The notes under the pieces: generated by a model | Databases searched by the model: none | The model's input: only the letters and a program-made list of their open reading frames with translations | What the model was told of the DNA's origin: nothing | Translations under genes and position numbers: made by a program | In this document: one piece after another, positions 1-8,740 of the stretch | Layout: each line of letters starts with the position of its first letter | Position numbering within the stretch: the first letter of the stretch is position 1 | From: Crateriforma conspicua | GTDB taxonomy: Bacteria > Planctomycetota > Planctomycetia > Pirellulales > Pirellulaceae | Reading direction: 5' to 3' | Length of the DNA stretch: 64,000 nucleotides | NCBI RefSeq assembly: GCF_007752935.1 | Contig: NZ_CP036319.1 | Coordinates: forward strand, 2,046,001 to 2,110,000

Positions 1-1
1 T

Positions 2-631
2 TCCAGTGGTGGTCTCGGCTCTGGCGGAAGCGGCGGGGGTGGAGGCGGAGGAGCATCAGTTGGAGGGGCCGTCTCTGGGTTAGGTGGATTTGGTGCTGCA
101 GTTGGCACGGGGGGGCTCGACGCGGGCATTGAACGACTCGGCTTGGATGAACTTAAGGATAAGACAGCAATTGAAGTTGTTGCTGCTGTTGCTGAGCATC
201 TTGCCGAGCACGCCGAGGGACCACATCACGATCTCCTTGAAACGGCGTTGCGCGACGCCATTCTCGAATGTGCGGCGATCGAGGCGGACGGCTCATACGA
301 AGACCTCGATACGTCACTCCAGGGCTTCCTGAGCAGCGAAGGTATTGAAGGGCTCATTGAATCGTTCCTGTCCCACTTCGTTTTCGATCGAATTTGGAGC
401 TGGGTTGAACAACATGCGACTCAAAAGGTTGAACTGAATGGCGATACGCTCGCGATGGCCTCTGCGGTGAAAGAATCTTGCCGTGGTCATGTAGAACAGC
501 TTATGGACGACATTCGAGACGAAGGGCGATTCGGAACGACAGATTGGTTCGGACAAGAAGGAAAGCAGCTCGCTGAGGGAATAGTTGGAACGCTGGAATT
601 TCGCCTCAGCCTGCTCTCAAGTGAGGAGTGA
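2..631 (+). CDS. qatB: QatB-like protein, C-terminal part (5' end outside window)
   Basis: The reading frame is open from the first base of the window, so the start lies upstream. The first ~45 residues are a Gly/Ser-rich linker containing a run of seven glycines. An acidic, helical C-terminal domain of about 160 residues follows and ends at 631. A glycine-rich stretch followed by a helical domain, directly upstream of a QueC-like protein, is what I recall of QatB from QatABCD anti-phage systems. The assignment therefore leans on context more than on a motif. The stop lies three bases before the start of the next gene, so the two are translationally coupled. A TTG at 143 could serve as an internal start, but the continuous frame upstream argues against it. 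Confidence 0.5.
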   Translation, partial: SSGGLGSGGSGGGGGGGASVGGAVSGLGGFGAAVGTGGLDAGIERLGLDELKDKTAIEVVAAVAEHLAEHAEGPHHDLLETALRDAILECAAIEADGSYEDLDTSLQGFLSSEGIEGLIESFLSHFVFDRIWSWVEQHATQKVELNGDTLAMASAVKESCRGHVEQLMDDIRDEGRFGTTDWFGQEGKQLAEGIVGTLEFRLSLLSSEE

Positions 632-633
632 TC

Positions 634-2061
634 ATGAGAATCGTGCGCTACGTTGGCGAGGAAGCCTGCAACGACGAAAGGTACATCGCGGCACTCGACG
701 ACGCATCCGTTGGTGTCATCGATAGCCTGACTGGAGACAGAAACGTCACCGTGCAGTACAAGCTCAATGGGCAACCGATGCGTATCGAGCTTGACGCCGA
801 GACTCGTGACTTTGTGGATATTGCTATTTCCGTCTATATCGCCGACGAACTTGTGAAACGCGAGACGGCTGCAGACCGCTGGACTCGCGACTTCGACCTC
901 ATTATTCCGGTTGCCAAACCAGACAACTGGCAACGGGCATCATCATCGTTGTCGTCGACTTTGAAGTTTCTTTCTCAGGACCGATTTAGCTTTGAGTGGT
1001 TAGAGCGATCGGCCTTGCCAGACGGTCCCCGTCACCGGCAGTCGCTTCCTGAGGGATTCGACACCGTATGCCTGTTTTCAGGCGGAGTCGATTCACTACT
1101 CGGCGCACATAAGCTGCTTTCCGAAGGCCGTAAGGTATTGCTTGTGGGGCATCAGGCGGAGCCGACAACGGCAAGTGCACAAAAGGATCTGTTCCAGTTT
1201 CTAGCCGGGAAGTATGGCGACCAAGCTGCCCTCATTCAGTGTCGCGTTGCTCGCTCGGGAAATGTGACTCATCGCCATCCATTGCCAGACAAGATCGAAG
1301 ATTCGCATCGTCCACGGTCTTTTCTGTTTCTTGCCCTCGCTATCACGATCGCGAAAGCAGCTGGTATCAGTTCGGTCTTCATTCCTGAGAATGGCCTAAT
1401 TGCGTTGAATCCGCCTCTACAGCGGTCACGGGCAGGTTCCCACAGCACGCGTACGGTGCATCCGATCTACCTCCAACGCCTGCTTCGGACGCTGCACGCT
1501 TCTAACGTCTATGACGGAGAAATCCGAAATCCATTTCTATACTTAAGCAAGACAGATATGCTGCAGAATATGGATCCTTCTCTGATTGATGCCGTAAAGA
1601 GATCAGTTTCTTGTTCCCATCCCAGTCAACACAAGGACGAGAAGGTTGTGCACTGCGGCTACTGCGTCCCCTGCCTCTATAGACGTGCGGCAATGATGAA
1701 ACGTGGTTTGGATGATCCCGATTCCTACGCATTTGATATACTTGCTGGTACCCCATCTCGGATTAATGGTAAAAGCCTGACGCCATACAAGCAGCTCGAT
1801 GCCAAAGCTCTCATCCCTTTCGCGAAAAGTTTGGCATCTGCATCCGACGTTGAACTTCAGAGTCGTGTTCTCAGTCAGGGATATTTCCCATCTTCCATTG
1901 GCGAGTTGATTGGTCCAAAGGTTGTCGATTCATATCAGCCATGGGCTGATATGCTGAAGAGATGGGCGATCGATCTCGTTACTGAGTTTGAGGTACGAAC
2001 TTCGGATGAAATGAAGCGTCAGCTTGGCTTCACAACTAGTATGGTATCACAACCGGTATGA
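634..2061 (+). CDS. qatC: QueC-like protein of the Qat anti-phage system
   Basis: This is a two-part protein. An N-terminal domain of ~140 residues precedes an adenine nucleotide alpha-hydrolase (PP-loop) domain carrying the signature SGGVDS near residue 150. A cysteine cluster near residues 329, 343, 346 and 349 (C...CGYCVPC) matches the zinc site of QueC 7-cyano-7-deazaguanine synthases. At ~475 residues it is about twice the length of housekeeping QueC. The N-terminal extension is typical of QatC proteins in defence islands. The start at 634 is chosen because a GAGGAG box sits just upstream; a GTG at 628 is in frame. It overlaps the downstream ASCH gene by ATGA. QatC is needed for Qat immunity in known systems, but its chemistry there is not established. 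Confidence 0.75.
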   Translation: MRIVRYVGEEACNDERYIAALDDASVGVIDSLTGDRNVTVQYKLNGQPMRIELDAETRDFVDIAISVYIADELVKRETAADRWTRDFDLIIPVAKPDNWQRASSSLSSTLKFLSQDRFSFEWLERSALPDGPRHRQSLPEGFDTVCLFSGGVDSLLGAHKLLSEGRKVLLVGHQAEPTTASAQKDLFQFLAGKYGDQAALIQCRVARSGNVTHRHPLPDKIEDSHRPRSFLFLALAITIAKAAGISSVFIPENGLIALNPPLQRSRAGSHSTRTVHPIYLQRLLRTLHASNVYDGEIRNPFLYLSKTDMLQNMDPSLIDAVKRSVSCSHPSQHKDEKVVHCGYCVPCLYRRAAMMKRGLDDPDSYAFDILAGTPSRINGKSLTPYKQLDAKALIPFAKSLASASDVELQSRVLSQGYFPSSIGELIGPKVVDSYQPWADMLKRWAIDLVTEFEVRTSDEMKRQLGFTTSMVSQPV

Positions 2062-2399
2062 AAGCACTTTCAATCAAGCAGCCATGGGCGAACATGATCG
2101 CCAGTGGTGAAAAGACGATCGAAACGCGTACGTGGAAAACAGAGCATCGTGGCAAGTTGCTTATTGTTTCTTCTAAAGAGCCTGACATCGCGCCAGCTGG
2201 CTGCGCGTTGGCAGTTGTCGAACTCGTCGATTGTCGTCCGATGTCGGTGCTGGACGAGGCTCATGCTCGGTGCCGCAAATACAATGGGGCCTATTCATGG
2301 GTGCTAGAAAACGCCCGCGAACTCAAGCCGTTCTCAGTTCGTGGTCAGCCCGGCCTTTTCGAAGTCGAAGACGAACTGGTGATCGAGAATTTGAAGTAA
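2058..2399 (+). CDS. ASCH-domain protein
   Basis: This 113-residue protein opens with the ASCH signature KALSIKQPWANMI followed by GEKTIETRTW. ASCH domains are PUA-like folds that bind RNA or modified nucleosides; one characterised member is an N4-acetylcytidine amidohydrolase. The start codon overlaps the qatC stop (ATGA), so it belongs to the same operon. In the standard Qat arrangement the gene after qatC encodes a TatD-like nuclease, which is absent here: the next gene is convergent terminase. An accessory base-recognition role in the Qat operon is inference. Confidence 0.8.
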   Translation: MKALSIKQPWANMIASGEKTIETRTWKTEHRGKLLIVSSKEPDIAPAGCALAVVELVDCRPMSVLDEAHARCRKYNGAYSWVLENARELKPFSVRGQPGLFEVEDELVIENLK

Positions 2400-2536
2400 G
2401 AAGAGGACGGGAATCAAATCCGAGAACGAGGGTGCATTGGGATTGTGCGTTCATAAATATCCTCGCAGAAGCCAGCAATCTGCTACGGTTGTCGTGACTG
2501 ACGCTGAATCAAGTTTAAAGACAGGAGTGTCCGCCT

Positions 2537-4804
2537 CTAGCTTCTTTTTCTTCGCTGTAGGTCCCGAAAGCTAATGCGCTCACGAGTTAGTAGGGTCGAA
2601 GTATCTGTGCCAAAAAGCAACGCACCTTGCATCGATGCGGCGACGGCGGAGCCGACGAGGCAGTCGAGCCAGTGGTTGTCTGGTTGCTCGGGGCGGGCTT
2701 TCCATTCGTCGACGGTTCGGCCGCGGCCCTCGGTGCGGACATAATACTCAGCGGTCACTTGCTCGGCGAACATGCGGTGTTGGTCGGGGCGGTCACCAAA
2801 GATCGAGAGGCAACCGCGGTCACCCATGGCTACGGCTAACCGCGCGTGCGTGAAGGACTTCCACCAGTTGGTGTCGTAGATCACATGGCGGATCGCTCGC
2901 TTGCCATGGATGGTTGGCACTCGCCAGTTGAGTCCAACGCGATCGCCCGGACGGCGCTTATATTCGCTGAAGGGATTGGACGACGCGCCGACGAATCGGC
3001 CGTGCGATGGCAGCAGGATCGAAGCGTGGGAGCTTTGCCGGCAGAATTGGTAAACGACGTTGGTCGAGTGGCCCCAGTTGGCGTCAATCAAACAACGTCC
3101 GATCTTCATGGCCGCTCCGTCATCACGTTGCCACTCGCGAGAAAGTAGCTCGTTTGTCAACGCCTCGAGGCCGGCGTAGATGCTGCCTTCGAGTCCGGTT
3201 CCCTCGGCGGCAGTGGCCAATGTGTGCCGAGCGTCGCGGAGTGTGAAGTAGGTTCGTTGTTGATCGGGGTAGGTTCCGTAATCGACAACGTAGCCGGTGA
3301 AATCGTCTTCCCATGCGGCAACGACGTAGAACAGTAGTTTGCCTTGAACGTCGATGAATGCGGTCAGATGGTTGCCGGAGATCGGGACTCGACGACGAGG
3401 CAGGTTGTTGATCTTTGCAGCGACTTGGTCGGAGGTTAGTTGATCGGCACCGACGGTTTCTTCCGGCAGCGGTTCATTTTGGTATTCGGCGAAAAATGCA
3501 GCTTCGTCTTGAAGCTTCAAGTTCATCGCGTGTTGGATCGCCGATAGTTCGTCGTGGTTGAAGCGTTCTTTCCATGAAACGTCCGCGCCGGCATCCATGG
3601 CTTCACGGTTCTGGCGATAGAACTTTGTGCCGGCGGCTCCACCATCGCCGGACCGCAATCCTTCCGCACGGATCTCGGCGTAGCGTTGCCAGAGCGTTTC
3701 GTTGGCTGGAAACGCGTTGACCATGCGTGTTCGTTCGCCGTTCCATTCCGGGTGAAGGTCGCGGTTAAGAATGTTGTCGGCCATGTCGCCGGGACGGATG
3801 ACCGTGCAGGGCATGATGCCTGAGATCTTCTTGCCGGGGCCTGCCAGTCCGAGCACCGCGCCGGCGAGGATGGCTTCACGGTTGGCACATTGGGATAGCG
3901 ATCGAGCGGATTCGTCGGTTTGCGGGTCGTCGAGAACCACTAACGATGGGCGGACCGTTTTGCCATCGGGGCGTTTGAACTTCATCCCTCGAATGCGACC
4001 GGTCAGTCCGGCGACCTTGATGATCGCGCCGCTGGCTTTGCTGCCGGCAAGGGTTGGCAAGACGATTTCTTTAGCCGTCCAACCGATCTGAGTTCGCTTG
4101 CCTTTGAATAGCTGGCCGTTCGCTCGGTTGGCGATGCCGTCGAGGGCTTGGATCGGAAAGCAAACTTCCGGGTAGTCGACGGCAAGCAGATCGTTGCTAT
4201 CAAGTTCGGTCTTGATCGAGTCGAGCATGTCGCAGGCGTGACCTTCGTCGCTACCGATCAAACAAACGAAGTCACGATAGCCGTTCAGCACTGCCCAGAT
4301 GCAAGCGACTTCGGCGAGTGAGCTTTTGCCGGATCCCCGGGCCATCGCGAGAGAGAATAGACCGCCGCGGATGACCGCTTCTTCGATCTTGTTGATCACC
4401 TTCAAGTGGTCCGGAGACCATGCAAGGTGAAACGTCAGACGAAAGTAGGCTTCGCAGAAAAATCGGAATGATCCGGCAGCCGCAGCCTTGCGATCTGGAT
4501 TCTCGACCGCCGGCAATTCTCCGATGTCGCGACCGGCCAGGGCAATGGCAGCGTTACGCGCTCGGGCGCTCTCTTTGAGCTTTGCGTACGGATCGACATC
4601 GGAAATCTGTTTCGGTGCATGCCGTTTTTCATGTAGCCAATCAGCGTAGGCAAGTAGATCGACATGCCGGCCGTCTCCGATGCGATTGCCCGCTTCGACT
4701 CGGTGCCGATGCAACTGCCGTTCGTTGATCACGGTGCCGAGGGGCGTCGAGTTGAGTAACCGGCAGCACTCACTTGGCTTCAGTTTGCGTGGGTCATTCA
4801 CCAC
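2537..4804 (-). CDS. terL: Phage terminase large subunit
   Basis: This 755-residue protein has a Walker A-like motif (MARGSGKSS, ~154-162) and a Walker B (SLVVLDDPQ, ~287-295). These fit the ATPase motor of a DNA-packaging terminase. The C-terminal half (from ~480, FIDVQGKLLF) looks like the RNase H-fold nuclease. It would cut and pump DNA into a capsid. The start is GTG at 4804 (GTG GTG), preceded by a near-perfect AAAGGAGG. It overlaps the upstream small ORF by 11 bases. No portal or capsid gene lies beside it, which is unusual for a complete phage. The family call rests on motif reading; subfamily is unknown. Confidence 0.8.
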   Translation of the reverse strand: MVNDPRKLKPSECCRLLNSTPLGTVINERQLHRHRVEAGNRIGDGRHVDLLAYADWLHEKRHAPKQISDVDPYAKLKESARARNAAIALAGRDIGELPAVENPDRKAAAAGSFRFFCEAYFRLTFHLAWSPDHLKVINKIEEAVIRGGLFSLAMARGSGKSSLAEVACIWAVLNGYRDFVCLIGSDEGHACDMLDSIKTELDSNDLLAVDYPEVCFPIQALDGIANRANGQLFKGKRTQIGWTAKEIVLPTLAGSKASGAIIKVAGLTGRIRGMKFKRPDGKTVRPSLVVLDDPQTDESARSLSQCANREAILAGAVLGLAGPGKKISGIMPCTVIRPGDMADNILNRDLHPEWNGERTRMVNAFPANETLWQRYAEIRAEGLRSGDGGAAGTKFYRQNREAMDAGADVSWKERFNHDELSAIQHAMNLKLQDEAAFFAEYQNEPLPEETVGADQLTSDQVAAKINNLPRRRVPISGNHLTAFIDVQGKLLFYVVAAWEDDFTGYVVDYGTYPDQQRTYFTLRDARHTLATAAEGTGLEGSIYAGLEALTNELLSREWQRDDGAAMKIGRCLIDANWGHSTNVVYQFCRQSSHASILLPSHGRFVGASSNPFSEYKRRPGDRVGLNWRVPTIHGKRAIRHVIYDTNWWKSFTHARLAVAMGDRGCLSIFGDRPDQHRMFAEQVTAEYYVRTEGRGRTVDEWKARPEQPDNHWLDCLVGSAVAASMQGALLFGTDTSTLLTRERISFRDLQRRKRS

Positions 4805-5000
4805 GGCCGGCCTCCTTTAACATCCATGCGGTGTAGGTCAACAGGTTCAATCGGTCGGCACCGTTGGTCGGTGCGCCGTCCTCGATGTCGGCTTTGATCT
4901 CGGCAACGGGAACCTTTCGCCGACGCAACTTGGAGAACAACGCGGCAGTTTGTTCGGCGGTCATCGCATTCGGGTTCAGCTCTTCATTGCTGCCTTCCAT
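4794..5000 (-). CDS. Small protein upstream of terminase, possible small terminase subunit
   Basis: This encodes a 68-residue protein from ATG 5000, which has GGAG about eight bases upstream. The frame continues to 5111 but that extension is arginine-rich and lacks a clear ribosome site. The sequence contains a segment (TAEQTAALFSKLRRRKVP) that could be a helix-turn-helix, as in small terminase subunits. The stop overlaps the start of the large subunit. The function is inferred from position and size only. Confidence 0.45.
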   Translation of the reverse strand: MEGSNEELNPNAMTAEQTAALFSKLRRRKVPVAEIKADIEDGAPTNGADRLNLLTYTAWMLKEAGRGE

Positions 5001-5171
5001 GGCGGGCTCCGTGGACGAGGTTGCGACTGCGCCAACACGTCGGCGACTGTCGCGAGGATGTGCATGTTTGCGGTCAGTGGCCGCATGTTTTCGGCGGCGA
5101 CGTGGGGCCAAAACTGGCCGCCTGTGGGCAAGAAAAGAAAGCTGCAGATTACTGGAACATTACTTTCGAAC

Positions 5172-5215
5172 TTCGCTTGAGGTGTCTCGAAACGCATGGC
5201 TCATGTGTGTCAACG
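5172..5215 (+). promoter_or_regulatory. Bipartite repeated promoter-like element, copy A
   Basis: TTCGCTTG begins at 5172 and ATGGCTCATGTGTGT at 5196, a start-to-start spacing of 24 nt shared by all five copies. It lies 54 bases ahead of the original amidoligase start at 5250. An upstream CTGCAGATT block is also present but 11 nt further away than in copies B-D. Confidence 0.65.
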
Positions 5216-5249
5216 CAAAACGAATTCCACGCTTTTCGGGGACACAAAC

Positions 5250-5280
5250 ATGCACGCCAACGACATCGCCTTCGGTATCG
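5250..5280 (+). pseudogene. Severed 5' end of the amidoligase gene
   Basis: ATG at 5250 is preceded by GGGGACACAAAC, the same leader pattern seen before the other cassette genes. The ten codons read MHANDIAFGI and then run into the RIT left end. If the RIT element is removed at the shared GTATCG, the frame continues into the gene at 8763 to give FGIEIETHMPG, the expected amidoligase N-terminus (FGxEIE). Confidence 0.8.
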
Positions 5281-5309
5281 ATTATGCGGAGTTCGGGATT
5301 ATGCAGAGT
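5277..5309. repeat. RIT left inverted repeat
   Basis: This 33-bp arm is the exact reverse complement of 8708-8740. It contains two TTATGC cores. An inverted partial copy (ACTCCGCATAATCCC) follows at 5375-5389, giving a palindromic sub-structure at the left end. Confidence 0.85.
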
Positions 5310-5401
5310 CTGAAGTCTGTCACGCTGTTTGGCATCATGAATAGCTACCTTTCTTGATCGGCGACTCGCCCTGCACTCCGCATAATCCCATGGTCGCGAA
5401 T

Positions 5402-6403
5402 CTACAACGATTTCAGAAATTTCAGCAGTTCATCGTCCGGCTGAAATCGCATCGAGCTGTTCTTGACCGGCTGGAGAGCGGCGAGCGTCGCCTCTTTAAG
5501 TTCAAGGTTCGCTGTAATGTAGAGGTGCGTTGTTTCGATACTTTCGTGACCGAGCCACATTGCGATCAGCGTAATGTCGACGCCGGATTGAAGAAGATGC
5601 ATGGCTGTCGTGTGACGTAACGTATGCGGCGAAATCCGCTTTTGCACGAGTGATGGACGGGCTGAAGTTGCTCGAATAATCGCCTGCTTCAGTCGCTTTT
5701 CCACCCCCGAGCGTGTCATCATCGCGCCTCGAGCGTTGGGAAACAGCGGTTGCGATGGTCGCAGCCCAGTTCCCTTGATCCACTGGCCAAGCGTCTTTGA
5801 TGTTGATTTCCAAAGAGGTAACAGCCGCTCTTTTCGACCTTTGCCTTGAAACCGAAACGTTCCACTTGGTTTCAACGTCACATCCGACACTATGGCACTC
5901 ACGACTTCGGAGACCCGTGCCCCCGTGTTGTACATCATTGCAAGCAGAGCTCGATCACGCTTTCCGCTCCAGGTGTTTGCGTCCGGCGCATCCAAGATAG
6001 CTTCCATTTCATCGCGGTCCAGAAAGCCGAGCACTTGCCGCGATGTCCGTTTTGATGGAATGGCGAGGATGCTCTCCATATCACTTGAGATAAGTGGTTC
6101 CTTCCAACGAAGGTACCTCGCGAAGGCACGAATTGCCGACAAGCGTTGGTTGCGAGTTGAGTCGCTGCATTTCTTAGTCCGCTGCAGGTGGCTGAGAAAC
6201 GCCACAACATTCTCCGCGGAGAAATCGCTTGCGGTGATCGCTCGCGGCGCAAGGTTTTTCTTATGTTGAAGGTAAGTCAAGAAGGCGCACAGAGCATCGC
6301 GGTATGAATGTACCGTGTTGAGACTACAGCCACGGTCCTGCACTAAATGCTCACCGAGAAAATGCTGCAGATGACGTGGGATATCGGGTCCAGATTTTTT
6401 CAT
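5402..6403 (-). CDS. ritC: Tyrosine recombinase, third of the RIT trio
   Basis: This 333-residue protein has an N-terminal SAM-like DNA-binding domain (LNTVHSYRDALCAFL) and a C-terminal catalytic domain. Catalytic features visible are Arg in GARVSEV, HTLRH, the GHES box and a C-terminal Tyr in THLYI. It is the last gene of the trio in transcription order, and its ATG overlaps the stop of ritB (ATGA). It ends ~90 bp from the left repeat. It should act with the other two recombinases in moving the element; their division of labour is not known to me. Confidence 0.85.
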   Translation of the reverse strand: MKKSGPDIPRHLQHFLGEHLVQDRGCSLNTVHSYRDALCAFLTYLQHKKNLAPRAITASDFSAENVVAFLSHLQRTKKCSDSTRNQRLSAIRAFARYLRWKEPLISSDMESILAIPSKRTSRQVLGFLDRDEMEAILDAPDANTWSGKRDRALLAMMYNTGARVSEVVSAIVSDVTLKPSGTFRFQGKGRKERLLPLWKSTSKTLGQWIKGTGLRPSQPLFPNARGAMMTRSGVEKRLKQAIIRATSARPSLVQKRISPHTLRHTTAMHLLQSGVDITLIAMWLGHESIETTHLYITANLELKEATLAALQPVKNSSMRFQPDDELLKFLKSL

Positions 6404-7371
6404 GACTCGCCTCCCAGTCTAGCGCGTTTGATCGACGATTCGCTCCGTTTAGAGCACTGCTGCATCAAGATCGGTACGGAACTGAGATACCAGTACGTTG
6501 AGGTCAGCGTTGCGTGCCCCAGATAGACCGACAACTCATGGACTGCGTCATCAATGTTGCAATCTTCTTGGTATGCTCTGAGAAGATGATTGCACGCGAA
6601 GGTGTGTCGCAGATCGTGCAAGCGAGGTTTACGTCCGTTTTCAGGATTCAGATTCGCTCGCTTCAGCAGTTGATCGAACGCGCATCGCATTGTTGTGTAA
6701 GGCAGGTGCCCACCGCGAGGTGATCGGATGAATGGGTCAGCTTGATCCGCATTGCCGAACTGTCGATCCCTCGCGATGCGATAGTTCAACAAGCTGATTC
6801 GCGCCGAGTCGGACACCGGAACGAGACGCATCGGCAGGTTTTTGCTGTGGCAAACCCTCAAGACCCCCTCATCGAGATCCACGTGCTCATTCTTCAGTGC
6901 CAACACTTCGCCGATTCGCATTCCGGTGCACGCCAAAAGCCCGATGACGGTGGCGTTTCTCAGACCCGTCATTGGATCACGTTTGAAAGACGGAGCGTAC
7001 GTCAGGCACGTGCCCAACAACAGCGATATCTCTGCCGGGGCAAAGATGTATGGTGGGATACGATCATAACTTCTACCCAGCAGACCGCGCATCGGGATTT
7101 CGGTACGATCGTCAAAGACTGCGAGGTAGCGGGCCAGCGACCGGACGACATCCAATCGTTTCGCATGGTAAATTCGCTTCTTTCCTTTGCAATTGGTCGC
7201 CCACTGAAGCGCGACTTCGACCGTAAGTGGCCTCCCCGCAGCGTGATTGTCGGCGTACTGACCGAATGACCTCAACAAGTACGCCTCTGAGTGAATTCGA
7301 TACCCCAGCGAGCGTCGGTAAGCAATGTATCGTTCGACGAGTGAAGACATCGCGAGTGTTTTCTTGCTCAT
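6400..7371 (-). CDS. ritB: Tyrosine recombinase, second of the RIT trio
   Basis: From ATG 7371 (MSKKTLAMSS), which overlaps the ritA stop as ATGA, this gives a protein of 323 residues; the frame is open six codons further upstream. Catalytic signatures are GMRIGEV, LHDLRHTF and YLGHATLTSTYWYL with the nucleophilic Tyr. It is middle gene of the co-transcribed trio and overlaps both neighbours, so the three are probably made together. Confidence 0.85.
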   Translation of the reverse strand: MSKKTLAMSSLVERYIAYRRSLGYRIHSEAYLLRSFGQYADNHAAGRPLTVEVALQWATNCKGKKRIYHAKRLDVVRSLARYLAVFDDRTEIPMRGLLGRSYDRIPPYIFAPAEISLLLGTCLTYAPSFKRDPMTGLRNATVIGLLACTGMRIGEVLALKNEHVDLDEGVLRVCHSKNLPMRLVPVSDSARISLLNYRIARDRQFGNADQADPFIRSPRGGHLPYTTMRCAFDQLLKRANLNPENGRKPRLHDLRHTFACNHLLRAYQEDCNIDDAVHELSVYLGHATLTSTYWYLSSVPILMQQCSKRSESSIKRARLGGES

Positions 7372-8606
7372 ACTGTCACCTCCGGCCACTCACCTGCTAC
7401 ACGACGAAGCGCTGGTAAATCGACCTGTGCATACAGGGTTGTCGTTTGCAAGGAATGGTGCCCAAGCACATCTGCGATTGACTTCAAGCTTTGTCCCTCA
7501 TGCTTCAAACATGTCGCCATCGTGTGACGGAGAATGTGGGTGCCACGATTCGGTCCGGTAAACCCAGCTCGTTTCCATGCAACTGAAACCATCCGCTTCA
7601 GAGATGCTGCCGATGCAGGCTGACCAATTGGATGCGTGTGACGCAAGAACACATTGCGGTGCGGAGTTGCGGGGCGACCCTTTCGCAGATAATCGGCGAT
7701 GGCAACACCTGTTCGATCCGGCAATGGTAAGTCATAAGGTCTGCCGCGCTTGTGGTTTGAAATCCGAATCGTCCCATGGGTCCAATCAATGTCATCCAAT
7801 CGAAGCACAGCTACATCGCCGACCCGTACTCCTAAGTCCATCATGCAAAGAATCGCGGCATAATTTCGCCTACCAATCTTGGTGGATCGGTCAACCGCTT
7901 GTAGCAGCTTTGCAGCATCGCCATCACCCAGCCATTTCGGCGACAACGCCATTCGATTGCTGCGGACGACCGGTAAACACTGTTGTAAGTTGCTGGTGCA
8001 GATCCCATTCATGCGGAGAAATCGAAAGTAGGCTCGCAATGCCGCACAGCAATTCCGCTGCTGACTTCGATGCGGCAAGCCTGTCACATATTTGTGAACA
8101 CTTTCGGCTGACAGTCGCTTCATCGAAATTTGGCAATTGCCAAACATGCTTCTAAAGAACAACAACAATCCTCGTTGGTGATGTTCGACCGTCCCGCGCG
8201 CTAAACCTCGCTCAGTTCGGAGGAACTCAGAGAAACGTTCAACCTCCTTCTCAGCAAAGCTGGATGAAAGTCTTGGCGGATGCTTCTTCCGGACCAACGA
8301 GAGAACGTTGTTGACAGCCGAAACCGCACGCTTTCTCCGCGGACTGTTTGCGTCCGGAGAGACTGAATCGAAAAACTGCACGACATGGTCGTCAGAGATT
8401 GAATCGATCTTAACTCTCTGACATTTTAGCCAGTCGCCAAATGCGGCGGAGTAACCCAATGATGCTCGTGCGTACTTGAAGAAGTAACCTTGGGCATGGA
8501 AGTACACGGCAGCCTCGTTGAGGAACGCCGACAGGTGATTGCTTTCCATCGCGGCAAGCCGCTTGGGATCGCGAAAATAGAAGCTCAACATAATTACCAA
8601 CTCCAC
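7368..8606 (-). CDS. ritA: Tyrosine recombinase, first of the RIT trio
   Basis: This 412-residue protein has an N-terminal core-binding domain and a catalytic domain with Arg in LGVRVGDVAVL, HILRHTMAT, GHHSLQTT and a final Tyr in LYAQVD. It is the first gene after the right end of the element, with ~100 bp of leader before the inverted repeat. It is longer than its partners because of its N-terminal region. The ATG at 8606 was kept; an internal MLSF start about five residues later is also possible. Confidence 0.85.
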   Translation of the reverse strand: MELVIMLSFYFRDPKRLAAMESNHLSAFLNEAAVYFHAQGYFFKYARASLGYSAAFGDWLKCQRVKIDSISDDHVVQFFDSVSPDANSPRRKRAVSAVNNVLSLVRKKHPPRLSSSFAEKEVERFSEFLRTERGLARGTVEHHQRGLLLFFRSMFGNCQISMKRLSAESVHKYVTGLPHRSQQRNCCAALRAYFRFLRMNGICTSNLQQCLPVVRSNRMALSPKWLGDGDAAKLLQAVDRSTKIGRRNYAAILCMMDLGVRVGDVAVLRLDDIDWTHGTIRISNHKRGRPYDLPLPDRTGVAIADYLRKGRPATPHRNVFLRHTHPIGQPASAASLKRMVSVAWKRAGFTGPNRGTHILRHTMATCLKHEGQSLKSIADVLGHHSLQTTTLYAQVDLPALRRVAGEWPEVTV

Positions 8607-8707
8607 AAATCAGGGTGCGAGCAGATCAATGTGACCCGCGGGTTGGCAGATTGTTATGCGGACTCACAAACTTGAAAAATCAACGTTTTTCGGTGCATAA
8701 CCGACCA

Positions 8708-8740
8708 ACTCTGCATAATCCCGAACTCCGCATAATCGAT
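8708..8740. repeat. RIT right inverted repeat with adjoining palindrome
   Basis: This is the exact reverse complement of the left 33-bp arm. It is followed at 8742-8761 by a perfect 20-bp palindrome (CTATGCGGAG and its complement) that is not matched at the left end, so the two ends are asymmetric. Confidence 0.85.

Noticed and set aside
2400-2460. A possible tRNA-like 3' end (ACGGGAATCAAATCC) as an attachment site beside the ASCH gene
   Set aside because: I could not fold a tRNA or find a matching duplicate at the other side of the element.
5196-5342. A short coding frame starting at the ATG in the ATGGCTCATGTGTGT box (MAHVC...)
   Set aside because: In two of five copies the frame stops after five codons (MAHVC then TAA) and the other three diverge, so a conserved upstream peptide is not supported.
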